Source: Kiritimatiellales bacterium (GTDB taxonomy: Bacteria; Verrucomicrobiota; Kiritimatiellia; Kiritimatiellales; Pontiellaceae). Taken from it: a stretch of DNA of 12,463 bases. The notes under the pieces were generated by a model. That model searched no databases and was not told the origin of the DNA. It saw nothing but the letters and a program-made list of their open reading frames with translations. The stretch spans positions 1 to 12,463 of the forward strand of contig JAIPIO010000103.1 in the NCBI GenBank assembly GCA_021734595.1, written 5' to 3'. Below are positions 7,155 to 12,463 of the stretch, piece by piece. Within the stretch, counting starts at the first letter, position 1. Every line of letters starts with the position of its first letter. The position numbers and the translations under genes are program-made.

Positions 7155-9559
7155 TTCATCTCCTTCACAATGATAGTGTCAATCGCGCCATGGAAGCGCC
7201 CGCTCTTCCCGGCTCCGGCCGGTCCGATGCGGAGGCGGAGATCGCCCGAGCCATCGCCTTTGTAGTCGAGGCTCGCCGTGGTAAACGTCATCTTGCCGGT
7301 CCATGCGCCGGGTACCTTTGTGGTGCTGGCCAGCACGCTGTTGTCAGCGCGCAGCACCTCGATGAGCAAGGCGTCGCCGGCCTGCGTCGCCTGGGATGCT
7401 CCGTTATAAACAGCGGCGCTGACATCGAAGTTAACGCGGTAAGTCTTTCCAGCGACATTCGCGGCGAAGGCTTTGGAGGTGATGACGTTGTCCTGCCAGA
7501 TCATGACAGCCCAGTCCGACGGATTCGACTGCCCGGTTTGATTGGCGCGGTCAACCGCATGCATGGCGCCGGCTCCCGCGTGGGTCCATCCGGCCACCGT
7601 ACCGCTGTGGGCCACCTTCAACCCGCTCTGGTCCTGCGTCGCGTTCTGGTTTCCGCTGTAACGGTTGAACTTCTCCGAAAAGTGAACGCCCGCCGCACCG
7701 GCCACCGTGATCTGGAGTTGGATCATCGCAGCGGGACTGCCGGCCTTCGTCACCGAAACAATCCATGCATTGGCACCGGCATCGTCCTCTCCGGGCGTAC
7801 CCGAAACCCGGCCGTCCGGCTGTATCGTCAACCAGCCTGGACCCGTCCGGTTGGCAAAGACGGCGCCCTCCGGTAATAGGCGGCCGGTGTAGGCCTTGCC
7901 TGCCGTTGCACCCGGAAGGATCACCGGCGCCCCCATGTCCGGCGCCTCCATGACCAGGACCCAATCCTGGGGCGAGGGCACATTGGGCGTGTTCCATGAC
8001 GTGGACGTGGGGGGCACGATTCCCTTGTCAAAGCGTCGGCCCGTGGCCGGGTCGAAATAGAAGATGGCATAAGGCAATCCGGCCACGAGGTTGTTCACGG
8101 TAAATCCGCTCCAATCGTAGATGCCCTTTCTCGGACGGTAGATGATGCGTGTCCCGCCGGGAATGCCGGCGGCAAAGCAGCCCGGCGCCCACTCCGGGTG
8201 CGGCTCAAACTTTTGCCACGGATACTGCTCAAGCAGTTTCCTGGCCAGCCCGAGTTGGGTGGCGCCGGGATAGTTCATCCCTTCCTTCCAGGTCGTCCAG
8301 TCATAGGGCTGGCGACCCCATGCGCCCCAGTTGCCGTGATCGCCTTCCACGCCGGCATGCCAGATCCCTGCGGCGCCATAGGTGTGTCCGGCGGCACCGC
8401 TCAGGACGCTCTGCCAGAAAATCCGGCGCTGAACATCCCCGAAGCCCTGCTGCATGTGCCCCTCATAGCAGGTCTCGCCAACCAGCACGGGCATCGGCGG
8501 CTTGGTCGCGTAGGCCGAGGAAACGATTGCCACGGATTGCGGCGCCACGGCAGCATGCTCATCGTGGTTCCCGCCAACCATGTCGAAGTCGATCACCGGG
8601 ATGTCATCCTTGGCAAGTTTCCGCCCATGACCCGTGTGGCAGGTTAGCGGATGATGATAGGGATCGATGTTACGGAGATAGGTCGCCACTTCAGCCCAAG
8701 GGCCTTTCCCGGCTTTTGTCTCTTCCGGAATCTCGCCTGCCAGGATCCAGATCACCGGATAGGCGCCGTAACGCGCGATCAGGTAACGCCAGTGCCGTTT
8801 GATGCTGGCAGCCCCGAATTTCTGCATGCTGTTGCAGTCCCCGCGTCCCCATGCCCCTACAATTGCAGGCACAATTCCATTATCCGTAAGATGCTTCAGC
8901 CGCCGGTCCGCATAGTCAAAGTACTTCGGATTGACCACGCTCATGTCCTGCGCCAGATACTGCTGTCCGCCCTCATTCTCCAGACTGGGCGCGAAGAAGT
9001 CCTCGTCGGGATAGGGTCCGCAGACGATCTGCACCACGGAAAAACCCTTGGCCTTGCGGTCGGCGGTGAGTTCCTGAAAACCCTCCCACGCCATGCGCTT
9101 GCAGAGGTTTTTCCACCACGTGTCGGCCAGCCAGAAGAACGGCGTGCCGTCGGCGTGTTCGAAGTAATGCTTGCCGGGCTTAGCCGTCACAAAGCCGTGC
9201 TTCAGCAAAGGGTTGTCACCCGTGTAAGCCGCGACAGAAAGCGTTTGCTCTTTTCCATTGAGGCCGCTGTTTGCCTTGTCGGTACATTCCACGCGATAGG
9301 TATATTTCCCCTGCTCTGGCGGCGCGAACCTCACCGTCCACTTCTTGTCGCCTGCCCAGAAGGCCGGGACCTTCCACTGCTTATCGCCCTGCTTGAAGAC
9401 GACATCGACCTCCACCTCTGTGAACGCATTCGAGTACGCCTTCGCGCTCTCGTAGGATGTTTCAAACACAGTCCACTGCTCAACCCCTGCGCCATTCGCC
9501 GGATCACCAGCCAGCGCGCCTAAAACCACCGCCATCAGTCCAGTAATTCTTGTATTCAT
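7151..9559 (-). CDS. DUF5060-DUF4038 protein, GH140 (apiosidase)-like, with C-terminal Ig-like and beta-sandwich domains, long paralogue
   Basis: This is an 802-residue exported protein with a signal peptide at about residues 1-23. Residues 24-123 are DUF5060 and residues about 130-445 the DUF4038 TIM barrel (FEHADGTPFFWLADTWW). Candidate catalytic glutamates are E276 (WILAGE) and E362 (VLVGETCYE), then GAAGHTYGAAGIW. Residues about 450-540 are the putative collagen-binding sandwich ending SPQDWVLVMEAP. Unlike the 573-residue paralogue, this protein continues. Residues 543-620 match a He_PIG putative Ig fold (AGKAYTGRLLPEG, then GPGWLTIQPDGRVSGTPGE). Residues 625-800 form a sandwich domain with GWTHAGAGAMHAVD, AVMIWQDNV and DLRLRIGPAG, which I recall from secreted Verrucomicrobia/Planctomycetes enzymes. 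AGGA nine bases before the ATG supports the start. The gene begins 32 nt after the GH95 gene. Apiosidase activity is inferred from family membership; the extra domains probably bind glycan or anchor the enzyme. Confidence 0.85.
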   Translation of the reverse strand: MNTRITGLMAVVLGALAGDPANGAGVEQWTVFETSYESAKAYSNAFTEVEVDVVFKQGDKQWKVPAFWAGDKKWTVRFAPPEQGKYTYRVECTDKANSGLNGKEQTLSVAAYTGDNPLLKHGFVTAKPGKHYFEHADGTPFFWLADTWWKNLCKRMAWEGFQELTADRKAKGFSVVQIVCGPYPDEDFFAPSLENEGGQQYLAQDMSVVNPKYFDYADRRLKHLTDNGIVPAIVGAWGRGDCNSMQKFGAASIKRHWRYLIARYGAYPVIWILAGEIPEETKAGKGPWAEVATYLRNIDPYHHPLTCHTGHGRKLAKDDIPVIDFDMVGGNHDEHAAVAPQSVAIVSSAYATKPPMPVLVGETCYEGHMQQGFGDVQRRIFWQSVLSGAAGHTYGAAGIWHAGVEGDHGNWGAWGRQPYDWTTWKEGMNYPGATQLGLARKLLEQYPWQKFEPHPEWAPGCFAAGIPGGTRIIYRPRKGIYDWSGFTVNNLVAGLPYAIFYFDPATGRRFDKGIVPPTSTSWNTPNVPSPQDWVLVMEAPDMGAPVILPGATAGKAYTGRLLPEGAVFANRTGPGWLTIQPDGRVSGTPGEDDAGANAWIVSVTKAGSPAAMIQLQITVAGAAGVHFSEKFNRYSGNQNATQDQSGLKVAHSGTVAGWTHAGAGAMHAVDRANQTGQSNPSDWAVMIWQDNVITSKAFAANVAGKTYRVNFDVSAAVYNGASQATQAGDALLIEVLRADNSVLASTTKVPGAWTGKMTFTTASLDYKGDGSGDLRLRIGPAGAGKSGRFHGAIDTIIVKEMK
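7160..7165 (-). promoter_or_regulatory. Shine-Dalgarno site of the 573-residue DUF4038 gene
   Basis: AAGGAG lies inside the last codons of the upstream 802-residue gene, five bases before the ATG at 7154. With the ATGA stop/start overlap it indicates translational coupling of the two paralogues. Confidence 0.75.
9191..9490 (-). repeat. Paralogous repeat copy B (DUF5060 module of the 802-residue gene)
   Basis: This is the partner of 6786-7085. Silent codon positions are also largely shared, including the exact 64-base block at 9420-9483, which suggests recent duplication or gene conversion of this module. Confidence 0.85.
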
Positions 9560-9591
9560 TTGTTTGATTCCTGAGTATCTGAGCAGTTTGT

Positions 9592-12120
9592 CTACTTGTT
9601 GCTTTTAAAGTTGCCGGGCAACGCCGCCAACGTGTAAGTCTTTCCCGCCTTCGTATCGAAATCGATGACATTCGCGTCAATCGGTTTTACTGAAGCCTTG
9701 AACCAGCCTTCTTCCATCTGCAGTGGAGTCGCCGACCTGATCCGACAGCGCTTGCCCAAGCCGGACTTGAGGGTCAACGTTACAATCTTCCCATCCTCCC
9801 ACGTCATATCCACTTCGAAGCCGCCGCGGGCCTTCAATCCTTTGACCGATCCACTCGGCCACGCCTTCGGCAGCGCGGGCAGCAGATCCAGCACAAACTC
9901 TGCTTCTTTCCTTCTGACTTCTGGATTCTGAATTCTGTCTTCTGTTCTTTCCTGACTCTGCAAAAGCATTTCGCAAACACCCGCCGTGTAGCCGAAATTT
10001 CCGTCGATCTGGAAAGTACCGTTACACAAGTCGAACAAGTTAGGCGCGATCATTCTGTTCAGATGCCACAGGATATACTCATGGGCCTTCTCTGCGTCCA
10101 GGAACCGGGCGAACAGGTTGATCGTCCAAGCGGAACTCCACTCGACCTGACTTGAGCCGTTCGCCAGGCGGACTTCCAGGGATTTCCGGGCCGCGGCGGC
10201 CCATTCCGGAGTTGCGCGCGGCGTGATCTGCGATCCGGGATACAATCCGAACAGGTGCGACAGATGCCGGTGGCCACCATTTTCGGAATCCTTGAACTCC
10301 TCCGGCCACTCCATGAGCCGTCCGTCGGATCCTATCTGCGGACCTGCCAACTGCGCCCTTGCATCGCGAACACGGCCAACAAATGCGTCGTCTATGCCCA
10401 ACTCACTGGCGGCTTCAATGACGTTGCCGAACAGATCCCGGATTTGTTGCTGGTCCATCGAGGGCCCCATGCAAAGCCAGCCGCGCTGGCCATCGGCGGC
10501 AATGTATTCGTGCTCGGGCGAGGTGGACGGGCCGGAGACCAGTTTGCCGGTCTTCGGATGCTTCACCAGCCAATCGAGATAGAATTCCGCCGACTCCTTC
10601 ATCACCGGGTAGGCGCGTTTAAGATACTCGCGGTCGCCGGTGAATGCGTAGTGCTCCCACACCGGCTGGCAGAGCCAGGCGCCTACCCCCATATACATTC
10701 CGAAGGCGGGATGCTCGGGCGCGGAGGTGAAGCCCCACACATTGGCGACCGTATGCACGATCCATCCTTTGGCGTTGTAATGCACCTTGGCCGTCCTGGC
10801 GCCCGGCACGCGCCACGAATCAATCAGATCGAATGTCGGCTGGAAACATTCCGATAGATTGGCGCTTTCAAGCGGCCAGCAGTTCATCTGCACGTTGAGA
10901 TCCACCGTATACTGACCGCACCACGGGGTCTGGATTGACTCGGTCCAGATCCCCTGCAGACTGGAGAGCAGGTTGCCGGGGCGGGAACTTGAAATCGCCA
11001 GGTAACGTCCAAACTGGAAAAACAACGCTTCCATATCCGGATCGGGCGTCTTGTCTCTTGCCATGCGGGCCAGCCGCTGATCGGTGGGCAGCTTGCGCGC
11101 TTCATGGCCGCCCAGGTCGAGCGCGGCCCGGCGGAAAAGCTTCTGGTAATCGCTCACATGCGCCTTGCGCAACTCGTCGTAGGGCTTGGCTGCGGCTGCC
11201 GCAAGCTGGCTGGCAGTCACCTTTTCATGCGGATTGCCGCGATACGGCGGATTGAGCTTATAGTCCGTGCCCGCGGTCAAAAACAGCGTGACCGAATTCG
11301 CCCCCGCCACGCGCAGGCTGTTTCCGTCGGTATTGACCGTGCCGCCCTCGGCGACAGCCTTGACCCGCGCGATGTATCTCATCCCGTTCGTGCCGTTCAG
11401 GCCGTCGTTCATCTGGCCCCGCATGACCAGCCGGTCGCTGCCCTCGGCCGCCGTGGCGAAACGCTCCGGCCGCGTCAGGCCGGCCATGAAGCCGAGCTTG
11501 CCGGGCTTGTCGCAGGTCAGGCGCACAACCAGCACCTGGTCCGGCGCGCTGGAAAAGACCTCGCGTTTGAATGTGGCGTCGCCCGCGCGATAGCTCACCG
11601 TGGCGACCGCCGTCTCGAGATCCAGCGTGCGGCGGTAATTGTTAGCGCCGCCTTGGGCGTCGAACTTCAGCGTCAGATCACCCAGCGTCTGGAAACAGCC
11701 GAAGGGATCATTCGCGGAGGCTGCCCCTCTCGTCCCGACCCCCTTGCAGATGAGCTTCTTTGCGGACACTTCTTTGGCCTGGTCGTATTTGCCGTCGAAC
11801 AGGAGCTGGCGTATTTCCGGCAGCGCGGCCAAGGCGTCAGGGTTGTCGCTGTCCTGCGGCGAGCCCGACCAGACGCTGACTTCATTCAACTGCAGCCGCT
11901 CGGACTCGACACCGCCGAACACCATGCAGCCGATCCGTCCATTGCCGACCGGCAGGGCCTCCAGCCATTTCGCTGCCGGCTTGTCGTACCACAACGCCAA
12001 TTCTGATGGCGGTTCAGACGCGTGAGTGATGCCCAAGAGTGAACAGCACTCCATGCAAGCCATGGGGACCATCCGAATGCAAGCGAATGCGCGATTCCAA
12101 AGCGATCTAGTTATTTTCAT
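9592..12120 (-). CDS. GH95 alpha-L-fucosidase / alpha-L-galactosidase
   Basis: This is an 842-residue inverting glycosidase that removes terminal alpha-L-fucose or alpha-L-galactose. Residues 42-70 are the GH95 opening (LWYDKPAAKWLEALPVGNGR), with QLNEVSVWSG just after. The (alpha/alpha)6 barrel carries DLNVQMNCWP (407-416), STSPEHEY (532-539), HRHLSHLFGLYPG (617-629) and FQIDGNFGYTAG (703-714). By spacing to the solved enzyme AfcA, E536 is the likely acid and N409 with D706 the likely base pair. The first Asn of the usual N-x-N motif is Asp407 here, and the usual MNYWP is MNCWP. Residues about 744-835 are the C-terminal sandwich (LLPALPKAWPSGSVKGLKAR). A charged stretch at about 723-741 comes from a heptamer repeat in the DNA. 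The N-terminus is an atypical, Cys- and Arg-containing export signal. The ATG at 12120 is preferred because AAAGAG at 12129-12134 is eight bases away; the in-frame ATG at 12126 is only two bases from it. Confidence 0.92.
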   Translation of the reverse strand: MKITRSLWNRAFACIRMVPMACMECCSLLGITHASEPPSELALWYDKPAAKWLEALPVGNGRIGCMVFGGVESERLQLNEVSVWSGSPQDSDNPDALAALPEIRQLLFDGKYDQAKEVSAKKLICKGVGTRGAASANDPFGCFQTLGDLTLKFDAQGGANNYRRTLDLETAVATVSYRAGDATFKREVFSSAPDQVLVVRLTCDKPGKLGFMAGLTRPERFATAAEGSDRLVMRGQMNDGLNGTNGMRYIARVKAVAEGGTVNTDGNSLRVAGANSVTLFLTAGTDYKLNPPYRGNPHEKVTASQLAAAAAKPYDELRKAHVSDYQKLFRRAALDLGGHEARKLPTDQRLARMARDKTPDPDMEALFFQFGRYLAISSSRPGNLLSSLQGIWTESIQTPWCGQYTVDLNVQMNCWPLESANLSECFQPTFDLIDSWRVPGARTAKVHYNAKGWIVHTVANVWGFTSAPEHPAFGMYMGVGAWLCQPVWEHYAFTGDREYLKRAYPVMKESAEFYLDWLVKHPKTGKLVSGPSTSPEHEYIAADGQRGWLCMGPSMDQQQIRDLFGNVIEAASELGIDDAFVGRVRDARAQLAGPQIGSDGRLMEWPEEFKDSENGGHRHLSHLFGLYPGSQITPRATPEWAAAARKSLEVRLANGSSQVEWSSAWTINLFARFLDAEKAHEYILWHLNRMIAPNLFDLCNGTFQIDGNFGYTAGVCEMLLQSQERTEDRIQNPEVRRKEAEFVLDLLPALPKAWPSGSVKGLKARGGFEVDMTWEDGKIVTLTLKSGLGKRCRIRSATPLQMEEGWFKASVKPIDANVIDFDTKAGKTYTLAALPGNFKSNK
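9910..9944 (-). repeat. Heptanucleotide tandem repeat inside the GH95 gene
   Basis: On the coding strand this is five consecutive 7-base units of CAGAA followed by two variable bases (GA, TT, TC, GT, GG). Related degenerate CAGAG and AAAGAAG pieces extend it to about 9898-9960. Because 7 is not a multiple of 3, it encodes a charged peptide with a seven-residue period, including DRIQNPEVRRKEAE, between the GH95 barrel and its C-terminal sandwich. The base composition (purine-rich coding strand) contrasts with the surrounding gene. The reading frame is preserved. Confidence 0.8.
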
Positions 12121-12199
12121 TGGCATTGCTCTTTCTTATCATTTCGTTTAATTTCGGGTCATTCTGCTGCCATTTTCATGGAAACACGTCCGCTCTTCC

Positions 12200-12459
12200 T
12201 TACCCAAAACTCAAAATCTTTCTTGCGGTTACCACGGATTCGAGGCCGCCATCGTCCAGGCCTTCAACTCGCGGACCTTCATCTGCCCGCCTTTGCTGAA
12301 CAGGCACACGCCGACATCGCCCGCGGCGTAGCCGTGCAGTTTGGCCACAGCCTGCCGGTCGTTGGCGAACACTTCCACCACGCTGCGATCCACGAAGATA
12401 CGCAACTGGATAGGTTCGTCCGGCAGTAAATCCAACGGCGCCGTGGTGGATCCTACTTT
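12200..12459 (-). repeat. Direct repeat copy 2 (GH32 C-terminal coding DNA plus 3' flank)
   Basis: This is the partner of 3434-3693, with the same orientation and a constant offset of 8766 bases. It includes the shared stop codon and the 29-base 3' flank. It may continue beyond the right edge. Confidence 0.85.
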
Positions 12460-12463
12460 GAGC
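12229..12463 (-). CDS. C-terminal end of a GH32-type protein, 5' part outside the window
   Basis: The last 77 codons and the stop of a gene enter from the right edge. Visible residues start LKVGSTTAPLDL and continue QLRIFVDRSVVEVFANDRQA, then VCLFSKGG, and end KAWTMAASNPW. This is the typical strand pattern of the GH32 C-terminal beta-sandwich. GH32 enzymes hydrolyse fructosyl bonds (levan, inulin, sucrose), but C-terminal domains of this kind also occur in proteins of unknown substrate, so activity cannot be assigned from this fragment. The gene lies upstream of GH95 with a gap of about 108 nt to its start. The gap holds a Shine-Dalgarno-like AAAGAG but no promoter or terminator I can defend. 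An in-frame TTG at 12435 is not a likely start, because homology continues upstream of it to the window edge. Confidence 0.75.
   Translation of the reverse strand, partial: LKVGSTTAPLDLLPDEPIQLRIFVDRSVVEVFANDRQAVAKLHGYAAGDVGVCLFSKGGQMKVRELKAWTMAASNPW

Noticed and set aside
8651..9523. Plus-strand open frame resembling another plus-strand frame at 6435-7133
   Set aside because: The resemblance exists only because the genes on the opposite strand are paralogues; neither frame shows a start signal or known motifs.
9898..9960. The heptamer array as a CRISPR or mobile insertion sequence
   Set aside because: Units are only 7 bases with no spacers, no inverted ends and no target-site duplication that I can see.
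11104..12006. Long open frame on the plus strand opposite GH95
   Set aside because: It is fully antisense to a strongly supported GH95 gene, is rich in Arg/His/Ala without family motifs, and is explained by GC-biased third positions.
12127..12228. A promoter or terminator in the gap between the GH32 end and GH95
   Set aside because: No convincing -35/-10 pair with correct spacing and no stable hairpin with a T-run was found. The near-palindrome around CATGAAAATG is imperfect and short.

Overview
The window is a compact, single-direction carbohydrate-degradation locus. Every gene I can support is on the minus strand, so transcription runs from the right edge to the left edge. No tRNA, rRNA, transposase, CRISPR array, regulator or transporter gene is visible. 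The DNA is moderately GC-rich by eye. The protein architectures point to an environmental or gut member of the Planctomycetota-Verrucomicrobiota-Kiritimatiellota-Lentisphaerota group. These include exported glycosidases without SusC/SusD partners, a GH32 C-terminal piece ending in a SNPW tail, paired DUF5060-DUF4038 proteins, and a C-terminal sandwich domain with GWTH and AVMIWQDN motifs. The phylum assignment is inference from remembered family distributions, not a search result.

In transcription order the layout is: (1) the 3' end of a GH32-type gene cut by the right edge; (2) a GH95 alpha-L-fucosidase/alpha-L-galactosidase; (3) an 802-residue DUF5060-DUF4038 (GH140 apiosidase-like) protein with extra C-terminal domains; (4) a 573-residue paralogue of the same type; (5) a 538-residue secreted beta-sandwich protein of unknown function; (6) a 104-residue secreted protein made of a signal peptide joined to the last part of a GH32 C-terminal domain; (7) a right-handed beta-helix protein of the pectate-lyase superfamily; (8) a GH127/DUF1680 beta-L-arabinofuranosidase-type enzyme with an NPCBM domain, cut by the left edge. 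Genes 3-4 overlap by 4 nt (ATGA), genes 4-5 abut exactly (TAA then ATG), and the other gaps are 12 to about 108 nt. This looks like one operon. No stretch over 300 bases lacks a gene, and I see no convincing promoter or terminator.

As a set, GH95, two GH140-like proteins, a GH127-type enzyme and a pectin-fold protein resemble the enzyme mix used on side chains of complex pectin, especially rhamnogalacturonan II (apiose, L-galactose or L-fucose, L-arabinofuranose and related sugars). This substrate assignment is inference.

The most unusual structures are: a heptanucleotide tandem repeat (CAGAA plus two variable bases) inserted in frame in the GH95 gene; the 104-residue gene, which looks like a GH32 protein that has lost its whole catalytic middle; an 8.8-kb-spaced direct repeat created by that gene and the right-edge GH32 end; and the two DUF4038 paralogues, which are nearly identical in their N-terminal module but much more diverged in the catalytic domain.
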